DNA from: Arminella tubonensis
GTDB lineage: Bacteria; Pseudomonadota; Alphaproteobacteria; Rhizobiales; Rhizobiaceae
Length of the DNA: 64,000 nt
Assembly (NCBI RefSeq): GCF_003240585.1
Contig: NZ_PCDP01000036.1
Coordinates: 248,001 to 312,000, forward strand
Direction of reading: 5' to 3'
The position numbers and the translations under genes are program-made. Positions 1 through 7,965 of this stretch are shown here, one piece after another. Numbering within the stretch: the first letter of the stretch is position 1; every line of letters starts with the position of its first letter. The notes beneath the pieces are model-generated. The model was given only the letters and a program-made list of their open reading frames with translations. It did no database searches and was not told the origin of the DNA.

Positions 1-454
1 CGATCGCTGCTTCGTCCAGCGTCCGAATGGCCCTTGCGGGCGAACCGATAATCAAGGATCCATCTGCAAATTCCCTGCCTTCGGTGACCAGCGCATTGGC
101 GCCGACCAGGCAGTTCCTGCCGATCCTCGCACCATTCAGCACTGTCGCGCCCATGCCGATGAGGGAGTTATCGCCGATGGTGCAGCCGTGGACGATGGCG
201 TGATGGCCGATCGTGCAGCCTTCGCCGATGGTCGTCGGAAAGTGTGGATCGGTGTGTACCATGACGCCTTCCTGGATGTTCGTCCCACGGCCGATCAGGA
301 TCGGCTCATTGTCGCCCCGCAGGATGGCGCAGAACCAGATGCCGACATCCTCGCCGATCTCGACCTGACCGATGACCGACGCATCGGGCGCCAGCCAATA
401 GCGGTCGGGAGCGGGCGTCTTCGGTACAAGCTCGCCAAGGGCATAAAGCGGCAT
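1..454 (-). CDS. Gamma-class carbonic anhydrase family protein (3' end outside window)
   Basis: Left-handed beta-helix, hexapeptide-repeat protein of the gamma carbonic anhydrase/YrdA-PaaY family. I translated it by hand because it runs off the left edge without a stop. It starts with ATG at 454 and about 151 residues are visible, of roughly 175 usual for the family. Repeated I/V-G-x-x-x/N hexapeptides fill residues 28-135. His67, His84 and His89 have the spacing of the zinc ligands. It lies 16 bp downstream of the FAH-family gene on the same strand, so the two are probably co-transcribed. Family membership is clear. Real carbonic anhydrase activity is not, since many members are acyltransferase-like or of unknown activity. 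Confidence 0.9.
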   Translation of the reverse strand, partial: MPLYALGELVPKTPAPDRYWLAPDASVIGQVEIGEDVGIWFCAILRGDNEPILIGRGTNIQEGVMVHTDPHFPTTIGEGCTIGHHAIVHGCTIGDNSLIGMGATVLNGARIGRNCLVGANALVTEGREFADGSLIIGSPARAIRTLDEAAI

Positions 455-470
455 CGTCTTTCCTCCGCGA

Positions 471-1169
471 TCAGATGACTGACAGGTCGAGCGACGCTAC
501 GCCTTCAACGCCGCAGGAGATGCGGTCGCCTCGTTTCACCGGGCCTACGCCTGCCGGTGTGCCTGTCATGATGACATCGCCGGGCGCCAGGGTGAAAAGC
601 TTCGAAAGCTCGGCGATGATTTCTGGGACCTTCCAGATCATCTGCGCAAGTTTGCCCTGTTGCGCTCGCTTGCCATTCACCTCCAGCCAGATGCCGCCCT
701 TGTCGGGGTGGCCGATCCGCTCGGCCGGGATCAGCGCGGAAACGGGCGCGGAATGTTCGAATGCTTTGCCGATCTCCCAGGGGCGACCGGCCTTCTTGGC
801 CTCGCCTTGCAGGTCGCGCCGGGTGAAATCGATGCCGACGGCATAGCCGTAGATGCAGGCAAGTGCCTTGTCGGCCGAAATGTCGGCGCCGCCGGATTTC
901 AACGCAATGACCAGCTCGACCTCGTGATGCACATCCGACGACAAAGGCGGGTAGGGAAAGTCTGCGCCCGCCGGCAGCAGATTGTCGGGATTTTTCTGGA
1001 AGAAGAACGGTGGTTCGCGGCTGGGATCGTGCCCCATCTCGATCGCATGATCAGCATAATTTCGCCCGACGCAATAGACGCGGCGGACCGGGAAGCGATC
1101 ATCAGTTGCATCGATCGGCAACAGGACGGGCGCGGGGAGGGGAATGACGGTGGCGGGCTTTTCGGACAT
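471..1169 (-). CDS. Fumarylacetoacetate hydrolase (FAH) family protein, acylpyruvase-like
   Basis: A 232-residue protein of the short FAHD1/YcgM type, whose known members cleave acylpyruvates or fumarylpyruvate, or decarboxylate oxaloacetate. The metal-binding set is visible: Glu83 and Glu85 in HHEVELVIAL and Asp114 in GIDFTRRD. The substrate-pocket motif GTPAGVGP follows near residue 205. It is the first gene of a two-gene unit with the downstream carbonic anhydrase-like gene. The exact substrate cannot be read from the sequence. Confidence 0.92.
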   Translation of the reverse strand: MSEKPATVIPLPAPVLLPIDATDDRFPVRRVYCVGRNYADHAIEMGHDPSREPPFFFQKNPDNLLPAGADFPYPPLSSDVHHEVELVIALKSGGADISADKALACIYGYAVGIDFTRRDLQGEAKKAGRPWEIGKAFEHSAPVSALIPAERIGHPDKGGIWLEVNGKRAQQGKLAQMIWKVPEIIAELSKLFTLAPGDVIMTGTPAGVGPVKRGDRISCGVEGVASLDLSVI

Positions 1170-1399
1170 GCGTCAACTCTTCGAGCAATGAAAAACCTGT
1201 TGTCTTCCGATTCCATCGACAAGGCCAGCCACGATTTCGGGAGCAATAAAATCCACCCGCGAAATCGGTAAATATGCTATTGAAATCTCCGATCGGTCGT
1301 CGATCTGCTGAAAACATGGTTAATTTTTTAACTATTTGCCTGGTATGAAGGGAACGAATTCAACTATCTGTCCGTTTGAGCCGAATTGGGAGGAATCCA

Positions 1400-1597
1400 A
1401 TGCTCTTCAAGCTGTTCAAGACCAGGTCCGTGGAAGTCAACGATATCGAAGCCTTCGATGTCGAGCGTTGCGAGGTCTTTCATCCCGCGATCGCCGACCT
1501 GATGGTCGCACAGGAAAAAGGCATTCGGCAATCTTCTCACGAGCGCGACTACGGTGTTGCACGCAAGGCAACGAGACTGCCGGCAGCCTTCGTCTAA
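1400..1597 (+). CDS. Small hypothetical protein (65 aa)
   Basis: The start at 1400 is chosen because a strong Shine-Dalgarno sequence (GGGAGGA, 1388-1394) precedes this ATG at good spacing. An upstream in-frame start exists at 1376 but has no such site. The product is charged, starts MLFKLFKTRSVEV, and has no signal peptide, membrane segment or motif I recognise. It stands alone, divergent from the FAH-family gene, with AT-rich DNA before it (1260-1345) that could hold its promoter. Confidence 0.5.
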   Translation: MLFKLFKTRSVEVNDIEAFDVERCEVFHPAIADLMVAQEKGIRQSSHERDYGVARKATRLPAAFV

Positions 1598-1789
1598 CCT
1601 CTCGTTTGTCAGGCCCAATCCTCCGCCCCGCCGGCCGCTAATTCTGGCCGGCACATGCTTTGGTGCTCATCTCGCTTTTTCCCTGTTTGCGCTGTATAAG
1701 GCCCGGACCAAGTCGGCCCCATCTCGCTACTTTCGCTTGCCAAATCTCCCGGCCGGCGACGCAGAGACAGACTAAAGATAAAGCGACAC

Positions 1790-2833
1790 ATGCAACAACA
1801 AGCGCAAATTCCTGCTTTGCAAGGAAAATCTCACTGCTCAAACGGCAAGATTTTAGCCGTTGCGCCCATGATCGACTGGACGGATCGGCATTGTCGTTAT
1901 TTCCACCGGCAGATCAGTGGGGAGGCGCTGCTCTATACCGAGATGGTGGTGGCGGATGCGATCATCCATGGGCCGCGGGACAGGCTGCTCGGGCATGACG
2001 TTTCGGAGCATCCGCTGGCTCTGCAGCTCGGTGGGTCGGATCCGGCAAAGCTCACCGAGGCCGTTCGGATCGCCGAGGCGTATCGCTACGACGAGATCAA
2101 TCTCAATGTCGGCTGCCCCTCAGATCGGGTGCAATCCGGAACCTTCGGCGCCTGCCTGATGCTGACGCCCGAGACGGTGGCAGCGAGCGTTGCGGCGATG
2201 AAGGCGGTGGCCAAGGTTCCTGTCACCGTGAAGTGCCGGATCGGCGTCGACGAGCAGGACCCGGAGCAGGCGCTGCCAGACCTGATGGAGCGCGTGCTCG
2301 ACGTGGGCGCCGATGCGATCTGGATCCATGCCCGCAAGGCCTGGCTCAAGGGCCTTTCGCCGAAGGAAAATCGCGATATTCCGCCGCTCGACTATGAGAT
2401 CGTCTATCGGATGAAGCAGCGCTTCCCGGATGTCTTCATCGGCATCAACGGCGGCATCCATACGCTTGACGAGGCGGTCGGTCATTTCGCGCATGTCGAT
2501 GGCGTCATGCTGGGCCGCGCGGTCTATCAGAATGCGGCGCTTCTGGCTGAGGTCGACCATCGCATCTATGGCCATCCGGCGACCGAGGCGGACTGGACGC
2601 GGCTGCGCGACACGATGATGGCCTATGCCGAGCGGCATATCGCCCGCGGCGGGAGGCTGCACCACGTCGCGCGGCATATGGTCGGCCTATTCACCGGCCT
2701 ACCCGGTGCGCGTCGCTATCGCCAGATATTGTCGACCGATGCGGGCAAACCAGGCGCAGGGCCCGAGGTGATCGCCGCTGCCTTTGCGGCTGTCGATCTT
2801 TCCTCTGGCCGAGATGAAGCGCTCTCCGCCTGA
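1790..2833 (+). CDS. dusA: tRNA-dihydrouridine(20/20a) synthase DusA
   Basis: FMN- and NADPH-dependent enzyme that reduces uridines in the D-loop of tRNA. The N-terminal TIM barrel begins APMIDWTDRHCR and carries the Dus signature NLNVGCPSDRVQ with the catalytic Cys109. The FMN-binding part IGINGGIHT and the segment GRAVYQNA follow. A helical C-terminal RNA-binding domain ends the protein. At 347 residues the length suits DusA rather than DusB or DusC. The first 22 residues are poorly conserved-looking, so the true start could lie slightly downstream. It is convergent with the cold-shock gene. Confidence 0.95.
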   Translation: MQQQAQIPALQGKSHCSNGKILAVAPMIDWTDRHCRYFHRQISGEALLYTEMVVADAIIHGPRDRLLGHDVSEHPLALQLGGSDPAKLTEAVRIAEAYRYDEINLNVGCPSDRVQSGTFGACLMLTPETVAASVAAMKAVAKVPVTVKCRIGVDEQDPEQALPDLMERVLDVGADAIWIHARKAWLKGLSPKENRDIPPLDYEIVYRMKQRFPDVFIGINGGIHTLDEAVGHFAHVDGVMLGRAVYQNAALLAEVDHRIYGHPATEADWTRLRDTMMAYAERHIARGGRLHHVARHMVGLFTGLPGARRYRQILSTDAGKPGAGPEVIAAAFAAVDLSSGRDEALSA

Positions 2834-2887
2834 TCGGCCTAACGCGCGGCCCCTTCGACGCGCCAACAACGGATATGTCGACAATAG

Positions 2888-2916
2888 AAAACGGCGCGCT
2901 TTTCAGCACGCCGTTT
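2888..2916 (-). terminator. Intrinsic terminator downstream of the cold-shock gene
   Basis: An imperfect stem (ACGGCGCGC against GCACGCCGT, one mismatch) with a short T-rich loop. Read on the minus strand it is followed by TTTTCTATTG, as expected for a terminator of the leftward cold-shock gene. It may also stop dusA transcripts coming the other way, though the T-run there is weaker. Confidence 0.75.
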
Positions 2917-2947
2917 CGAAAATTTGCGTCAGCGATGATCGAGCAGA

Positions 2948-3157
2948 TCAAGCCTGGATGTTGACTGCCTTCGGGCCCTTGCCCATGCGATCCGGCTCGG
3001 TGTCGAAGGTAACCTGCTGACCTTCGCGAAGCGACTGGATGCCAGAAGCCTGCAGCGCAGAGATGTGAACGAACACGTCCTTAGCGCCGCCATCCGGCGT
3101 GATGAAACCAAAACCCTTGTCCTGGTTGAAGAATTTTACGGTGCCCTTGGTAGCCAT
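2948..3157 (-). CDS. Cold-shock protein, CspA family
   Basis: Single cold-shock domain of 69 residues that binds single-stranded RNA and DNA. Both RNA-binding motifs are present: RNP1 as KGFGFITP and RNP2 as VFVHISAL. It begins [17 protein letters not shown], as in rhizobial Csp proteins. The gene is monocistronic with its own terminator. The long gene-free stretch upstream (3158-3714) could hold a structured 5' leader, as is common for csp genes. Confidence 0.96.
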   Translation of the reverse strand: MATKGTVKFFNQDKGFGFITPDGGAKDVFVHISALQASGIQSLREGQQVTFDTEPDRMGKGPKAVNIQA

Positions 3158-3714
3158 GGGATAGTCCTTTTCCCTGTAGTCCAGATATGCCCGGGGGTCG
3201 GTGCCCGGACGGCTTTTGCCTCTGCGAAAGTGCTCGGGCCGGTCGAGAAGTCACGTACGGGGAAAGAACGTCTACGCAGGCTTTGCCACATCAGTCCAGT
3301 CACCGGCAAGTAAATGCCCGAGAATTATTTCGTGCCAGTATTTATGCAAAAAAGCAAGTGGCAATATTTATGGGCGTTCCGGAAAGCGACGCATACCCCC
3401 CTGAAATCAAGGGTTTGGCTAAGGGATTCGCCGTGGGGCATAAGCGGTTTTCCCATTTTCGAACGTTGTCAAGCAAGCCAGCAGCCTCCTGAACGCGATC
3501 CACAGGGGGCACCCAAGCTAAAAACCTGCGATATTCTGAACACTCCAAAGCAACGAAGCAAGACAGTCGGCGACGTTGTTGTCCGGAGCGGGTTCGTCGC
3601 TGCTGCTTCGGAGCGGCGAGCCGTTGTCGGCGAGGGCCGGATCGTGCAATCTTCCCAAGTGGAGGCGATGGCTTCGGGCCGGTGCTCGATCCGCCCCTCG
3701 GAGGGGAAGTCTGC
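3158..3714. other. Gene-free stretch between the cold-shock gene and the cupin gene
   Basis: No open reading frame here has coding character. The part next to 3157 is the 5' leader of the cold-shock gene. I could not place a convincing -35/-10 pair. The part next to 3714 carries the cupin ribosome-binding site GAGGGG at 3701-3706. Confidence 0.5.
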
Positions 3715-4137
3715 ATGGTGGAGAAAATCACGATCGGTGGGCTGGAGCTGGAGTTCCTGCAGGAAAAGGACGGGACGGGCGGCAGCCTCGATTTCTTCAG
3801 GATGACCGTGCAGCCGAAGGCGAGGGTGCCGATTCCGCACTATCACGAGAGCTGGGACGAGACGGTCTATGGCCTCTCGGGCACCATCCTTTTCCGCGTT
3901 GACGGGAAGGACGCCCCCGTCGGGCCGGGCGAGTGTCTGTTCATACCGCGCGGCGCCGTCCATCATTTCAGCAATGATACGGCCGAGCCGACGACCTGTC
4001 TCTGCATCCTGACCCCCGGCGTGCTCGGGCCGGGGTACTTTCGCGAGATTGCGGCGCTGCTGGCCGGCGGACCGCCGGATCCCGCCGCGATGAAGTCGTT
4101 GATGTTGCGGTATGGGCTGGTGCCGGTGGTGGGCTGA
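3715..4137 (+). CDS. Cupin domain protein
   Basis: Small beta-barrel protein of 140 residues. The start at 3715 is preferred because GAGGGG precedes it; a longer frame from 3682 has no ribosome site. The first cupin motif has the metal-binding set His42, His44 and Glu49 in PHYHESWDETVYGLSG. The second motif is PGECLFIPRGAVHHFSN with His83 or His84. This is the single-domain RmlC-like architecture found in small oxygenases, isomerases and sensor proteins. The role cannot be assigned. The genes either side do not suggest a pathway. Confidence 0.85.
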   Translation: MVEKITIGGLELEFLQEKDGTGGSLDFFRMTVQPKARVPIPHYHESWDETVYGLSGTILFRVDGKDAPVGPGECLFIPRGAVHHFSNDTAEPTTCLCILTPGVLGPGYFREIAALLAGGPPDPAAMKSLMLRYGLVPVVG

Positions 4138-4320
4138 TTTGCCGGGAGGCGAGCGGGACGGCGGAGCGGGAGCGGCGAAATCTTCGAGGCGGAAATCGGG
4201 GATATCTCCGTCTCTCCACAATTTCGTCCCGACTGCGGCCGAATATGGCGCCGCCAACGGATGCCGAGGGGCTTGCTGCCCGGCGGGCAAGCCGTTAGGT
4301 CGGGAGCGAACGTGCAGGTA

Positions 4321-4929
4321 ATGCGAAAGACAGGTGGCAGTGTGATCGATCCCTACGCAATGCTCGGAATTGAACGGGATGCCGATGGCGAGGCCGTCAA
4401 GACGGCGTATCGACAGGTGGCCAAGAGCGCCCATCCCGACAGCGGCGGCGATGCCGAGCAGTTCGGCCGGCTGCAGGCCTGCTACGACCTCTTGAAGGAC
4501 CCGGTGCGCCGCAAGGTCTACGACGATACCGGCTATGATCCGCAGCTTGCCGATGTCCGAGACCTCGAGGGCGTTGTCGTGCTGGAAACGTTGATCAACG
4601 ATTTCATCCTTGACGAGCGCGAGCCCGGCAGCTTCGACCCCGTTGCCGCCATGCGCCGCAAACTCTCCGACGACATCGTCAAGAGCCGCTTCCACATCCT
4701 CGAGCTCGAACGCCACCGCGCCCGCGTTCGCAAACACATCGACCGCCTCGGCCGCCGCCCCGAAGCCGACATCCTCGGCTCCATGCTCCGCGCCCGAACC
4801 CAGTCCATCGCCGACGCCATCCGCAAGGCGGAAGCCCAGATCGAGACGATCGAGCATGCATATACGATGCTGGAGGGGTATTCGTATGAGGTGGAACTGG
4901 TGGAGGTGAGGGGATTGGCTGCGGAGTGA
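4321..4929 (+). CDS. J-domain (DnaJ N-terminal domain) protein
   Basis: A 203-residue co-chaperone-like protein. The J domain occupies residues 10-72 with the essential HPD at 38-40 (KSAHPDSGG). There is no Gly/Phe region, zinc-finger domain or C-terminal substrate-binding domain, so it is not a full DnaJ. Residues 95-200 form a long charged helical region (RHRARVRKHIDRLGRR) likely to be coiled coil. I chose ATG at 4321 over upstream starts at 4261 and 4312 because the J domain begins soon after it. It would stimulate an Hsp70 ATPase; its client is unknown. Confidence 0.85.
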   Translation: MRKTGGSVIDPYAMLGIERDADGEAVKTAYRQVAKSAHPDSGGDAEQFGRLQACYDLLKDPVRRKVYDDTGYDPQLADVRDLEGVVVLETLINDFILDEREPGSFDPVAAMRRKLSDDIVKSRFHILELERHRARVRKHIDRLGRRPEADILGSMLRARTQSIADAIRKAEAQIETIEHAYTMLEGYSYEVELVEVRGLAAE

Positions 4930-5168
4930 GGTGGGATGAGACAGGCGGCGTATTGCTCTCACCAGTCACATCGCTCGCGGCAATTTAGCTTCAACCTGAA
5001 CGGTGTCGCCTGCCATCTAGCACTGCGACGAACCATCTCGATTATCGACGGAGAACTTGTGTAGCCGGCCTATCTCCATGGATCGCCGTGCCTAGGGCCA
5101 CATGCCGAATTCAAGATTAATCCGTAGTTTATCACCTGTTGGATACTGCCATGTAAAATACAGCAATA
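4930..5168. other. Left flank of the AT-rich retron island, no gene seen
   Basis: Composition falls from GC-rich near 4950 to AT-rich by about 5100. I looked for a tRNA end, integrase fragment or direct repeat shared with the right flank (7260-7560) and found none by eye. Confidence 0.4.
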
Positions 5169-6122
5169 TTAGCTCTCCGGTAGCGTCCTCGCCGGAATGT
5201 GAGTTTTTTGAATCTCCTCTATTAAAGTTGATCCGTATTTGATCCTCATTCTGCCTAAAAACTCGGGCTCACAGGCAAGAGAAAACGCAAGATATCCTTT
5301 GAGCTTACCCACGTCATTTGCGTCGAGCAACATCAGAGAATATTTGTGTATGAGGGATGAAATCATCCGTTTTCTTTCTCTACCAAGGGAAATTTTCCCA
5401 GATGGCGTAATGTTCAATCCGGTTATGTGCCTGCGTTGTCCAGTAGAATATATTCCTCTTTTACTCTCGTTGAATAGAAGTTTTGGTGATTTGCATTTTC
5501 TCACTGCGACTCTTATCGCTTTTTCCGCCTCTATTACGCTTTCCTTATTGCTTCCGGACAATGTTATGTCGTCCGCGTATCGGGTATAGGTGACGCCTAT
5601 ATCATTTGTTATTTGAAAAAATTGCTCATCGAGATCATACATTATTAGGTTGGACATTACTGGAGATGTAGGCGCGCCGATCGATAGGCAAATCGGCCTA
5701 TTACTTTTCATTCCCCAGAACAGTACTTTTGCTGATAGTTCTACATCTTCTTTCGAAAGACTCGGAATGTGTACCTTTGCGTAATTCCTCCAATCGGTGG
5801 GTTTGATACTATGAAAAAAATCGGTAAAATCTAGCTTTAGTATTATTCTGTTTGCAGAATGAGATTGGACATTAGCAAATATGTTTGCGCCTTCTTTATA
5901 TGCGGTTGCAGCCGAGTGGATCGGGAGCCTATTTAAGACCAGTCCAGCAATGTACCGCTGAACAATTTTAAGCTCCCGCGACGGCTGAGCTATTATGCGA
6001 TCTTCGCCAGACCGCTTTTTAATTGGAAATTCCTTGTAGCGCGCGGGCGCATTGTAAATTAGCCGGTTAAGGTCCGACGCTCCGAGACCGGTTAGAATCG
6101 ATAGTTCGTCAAAAAGGGTCAT
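5169..6122 (-). CDS. Retron reverse transcriptase
   Basis: A 317-residue reverse transcriptase of the retron type, which copies part of its own non-coding RNA into msDNA. The catalytic aspartates are intact: Asp98 in LKLDFTDFF and Asp184-Asp185 in YTRYADDITLS (YADD at 182-185). The motif SIGAPTSPVMSN lies near 147-158. Two retron hallmarks are present in slightly altered form: NVQSH at 84-88 (usual NAxxH) and HITG at 232-235 (usual VTG). There is no maturase or protease domain, which argues against a group II intron or DGR enzyme. The ATG overlaps the effector stop as ATGA, with GGGGGA six bases upstream as ribosome site. Codon use is AT-rich, unlike the flanking genes, which suggests horizontal acquisition. 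Confidence 0.95.
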   Translation of the reverse strand: MTLFDELSILTGLGASDLNRLIYNAPARYKEFPIKKRSGEDRIIAQPSRELKIVQRYIAGLVLNRLPIHSAATAYKEGANIFANVQSHSANRIILKLDFTDFFHSIKPTDWRNYAKVHIPSLSKEDVELSAKVLFWGMKSNRPICLSIGAPTSPVMSNLIMYDLDEQFFQITNDIGVTYTRYADDITLSGSNKESVIEAEKAIRVAVRKCKSPKLLFNESKRGIYSTGQRRHITGLNITPSGKISLGRERKRMISSLIHKYSLMLLDANDVGKLKGYLAFSLACEPEFLGRMRIKYGSTLIEEIQKTHIPARTLPES

Positions 6123-7071
6123 TGCTGATCCCCCATTGACCGGACTACGTACCGAATAACATGAGCAGGGGCACGCAAATCTCTCTTGATTGCTGCAACG
6201 ACCTCGATCTTCCTTCGAACGGTATCGCGTTCAAGCGAGGTGCTTTTATAGCTGTAGCGGGCAATCGGATCTGTCTCTAGAAGCGGATGCCAATATACCT
6301 TGTTGCTGTAGGTGTAACTATTCACCCAACCCGCGATTTTCATACAATACAATTTATTTTTACGTCTCGTTGCGATGTTGCGACGCCAATTTCCCTCACG
6401 TAACCAAGTATTTCCGTAACGGAAATCGCCTTGGAAAGATGTATTATCCAAAGTATAATTCCAAAAATTTGAAAATTTTCACTGTTTCTAAATAAGAACT
6501 GTTCTGGATTTTGGCTAATCTGCGAGTTTACAAATTTTTTTATCGCGGAAAAATGACCTTGAATTGAAGACTTTATAATTTCTCCGTGCTTATTATTTCT
6601 CCACGGAAACGCTGCAATACGCCGTTCATCTTCCTTGAATATCTTTTGTACCGGACCGAACCGGACAAATGATTCTGCCTCGTAGTGTTCCGTTTTTAAT
6701 ATGACGCACGTGGAAGGTCTTATTTGATCAGAGGTGGCGAACGCACCTAGTTCCGCAAGCGAACCAGCACTTTCCGCGATCAAGAGTACTACCGATGCGA
6801 TTACGGCTATATCTTCCTCGAAGCTAATAAGGTCGTTATATTCCGTGTCGCGATACAGTTGATTAGCTGCCTCGGCGAGGACTATTTTAGCTCTTATTTT
6901 TTCGCCGAGTTTCCTCTCGGTTAGCAAGTATTTGCGAAGACTAAGGGGTTTACTATCAATCCCTCCCATGAGCCCACCACACAGAAATACAAACTTCCTC
7001 ACTCGTCTTAAGCGAAGGGAGTCAAAATCCAAATCGTTGTAAAATTGGATGAGTGGAGCAGGCGCTGACAA
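6119..7071 (-). pseudogene. Retron effector, nucleoside deoxyribosyltransferase-like domain plus winged helix, split by a frameshift
   Basis: The first frame (7071-6340, 243 residues, TTG start) holds an NDT-like domain: RKFVFLCGG at residues 26-33 and ESAGSLAELGAFA at 100-112, with Glu107 at the expected catalytic place. FVRFGPVQKIF follows. These match the pattern of the Ec86 (Eco1) retron effector. The frame then enters a winged-helix domain (IISVTEI-like helix, near 215-235) and stops. The rest continues in the next frame (up to 6119): KLYCMKIAGWVNSY, SNKVYWHPL. One extra A in the A5 run at 6361-6357 would join them into a 317-residue protein, close to the Ec86 effector length. Alternatives are a -1 ribosomal shift, restart at the ATG overlapping the first stop (ATGA, 6343-6340), or a sequencing error. 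Family assignment is from memory of the motifs; no alignment was run. Confidence 0.82.
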
Positions 7072-7075
7072 CTTT

Positions 7076-7257
7076 TACTCTTTACCTCTGGAAGGTAGGA
7101 AGAAGACCGAGAGTTCACCGGTGGAACGAGGCGTAAGCCGAGAGGTGAACTCTCGGTCTTCTTCCTGCCGATAAACGCTCACAGTTTTAATTCCGTCTGG
7201 CTTACCGCCCGACGTAGCCGATCAACTCAGTTGACGACTCAAAACGCGTAAAGAGTA
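7076..7257 (-). ncRNA. Retron msr-msd non-coding RNA
   Basis: About 182 nt lying directly upstream of the effector. Its ends carry the a1/a2 inverted repeat: TACTCTTTAC at 7257-7248 and GTAAAGAGTA at 7085-7076 (minus strand), 10 bp perfect. The msr part has two stem-loops: plus coordinates 7222-7226 with 7230-7234 (5 bp), and 7199-7205 with 7214-7219 (6 bp, one bulged base). The msd is a perfect 23-bp hairpin, 7097-7119 with 7144-7166, around a 24-nt loop. The likely branching guanosine is just after a1, at 7247 or 7245. A good promoter places the start of transcription at or next to a1. The order RNA, effector, reverse transcriptase is that of NDT-type (type II) retrons. Confidence 0.88.
7097..7166 (-). 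repeat. msd hairpin: perfect 23-bp inverted repeat
   Basis: Arms 7097-7119 and 7144-7166 are exact reverse complements, with the loop at 7120-7143. It sits inside the retron RNA gene and is expected to be the template for the DNA part of msDNA. Unlike a terminator it is followed on neither strand by a T-run. Confidence 0.9.
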
Positions 7258-7263
7258 TTTTTA

Positions 7264-7292
7264 AGGCTAATCACAAGAAAGATGCGTGTCAA
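7264..7292 (-). promoter_or_regulatory. Sigma-70 type promoter of the retron
   Basis: On the minus strand TTGACA (7292-7287) is followed by a 17-base spacer and TAGCCT (7269-7264). The -35 box is a perfect match and the -10 is fair. Initiation 6-7 bases downstream falls at 7257-7258, the first base of a1, which supports both the promoter and the RNA boundary. Confidence 0.7.
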
Positions 7293-7573
7293 TCTTGCGG
7301 GAGTCGTTCTACCGCCCCGGCCCACCAATCTTCCTTGGCTGCGCCCCAGTCAGAAGTCGCGTCGCACTCTCTTCCCGCTGGCATGGTGCTTGGTAGTTTC
7401 AGACCTTCGACCTTCGCCATCCCCACTCGCAGGTCACAGAGTCATATACTTGCCCAAGAATGTGCTAAATTCGTCCACCAAAAGCGATGCTGATGTTGCG
7501 CTTGATCTCGCAAGAGATTGGCGTCACGGATCCAGGCATCGGCATGAAATCACAGCACACCGAGGTCAAGGCC
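7293..7573. other. Right flank of the retron island, no convincing gene
   Basis: GC-rich sequence between the retron promoter and the small gene at 7574. A frame from 7282 to 7698 overlaps the real gene at 7574 in another phase and lacks coding character. No mobile-element remnant was recognised. Confidence 0.4.
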
Positions 7574-7789
7574 ATGCACAAATTCACAGTCACCGTCACA
7601 CAGGAGATCGAAGCGGACACCGCCGAGGAGGCTGCGCTGTTGATGTACCAGGAGCTTACCAAGGGGCCGGCGCCTATCTATTATTCGGTCACGGATGAGG
7701 CGAAGGTGACAACGGATCTCGTGCTGGACAGGGAAAAGGCGGATGAATTCGCTGGTATCGATCACACTGCAGATCCGGGGAATTGGTAG
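7574..7789 (+). CDS. Small hypothetical protein (71 aa)
   Basis: A short acidic protein beginning MHKFTVTVTQEIEADTAEEAALLMYQEL. The start at 7574 is chosen because GAGG (7562-7565) precedes it; longer frames reach 7487. The pattern of alternating strand, then an Ala/Glu-rich helix, resembles small rhizobial proteins annotated only as hypothetical. No signal peptide or membrane segment. Function unknown. Confidence 0.6.
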   Translation: MHKFTVTVTQEIEADTAEEAALLMYQELTKGPAPIYYSVTDEAKVTTDLVLDREKADEFAGIDHTADPGNW

Positions 7790-7826
7790 GCAGGTGGGTT
7801 TGGTGAAATTGGGGGTTGGTGGCTGA

Positions 7827-7948
7827 TCTCTCCGTTGTGGGAGATGTCCTGGAAGGGTGGAGGGGGTGTCGCGGCGTCGGGATTCGTGGAGGGTAGCCCC
7901 CCTCTGTCGGCTTTGCCGACATCTCCCCACAGGTGGGGAGATTGGGCT
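7827..7948. repeat. Palindromic intergenic repeat element (RIME-like), copy 1
   Basis: A roughly 120-bp element with CTCCCC/GGGGAG-rich ends enclosing GGCGTCGGGATTCGTGGA and GTCGGCTTTGCCGACATC. It lies just downstream of uvrB and closely matches copy 2 at 8396-8526. It resembles the Rhizobium-specific intergenic mosaic elements; that name is recalled, not checked. Confidence 0.75.
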
Positions 7949-7965
7949 CGAGTGCTTGGCTTTTT

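Noticed and set aside
3469..4962. Leftward frame of 497 codons spanning the cupin and J-domain genes
   Set aside because: It covers two recognised genes on the other strand and shows no family features.
5169..6122. Group II intron maturase or diversity-generating retroelement
   Set aside because: No maturase or endonuclease domain, no template/variable repeat nearby, and the adjacent RNA and effector fit a retron.
7282..7698. Rightward frame of 138 codons by the retron
   Set aside because: It starts inside the retron promoter and overlaps the better supported small gene at 7574.
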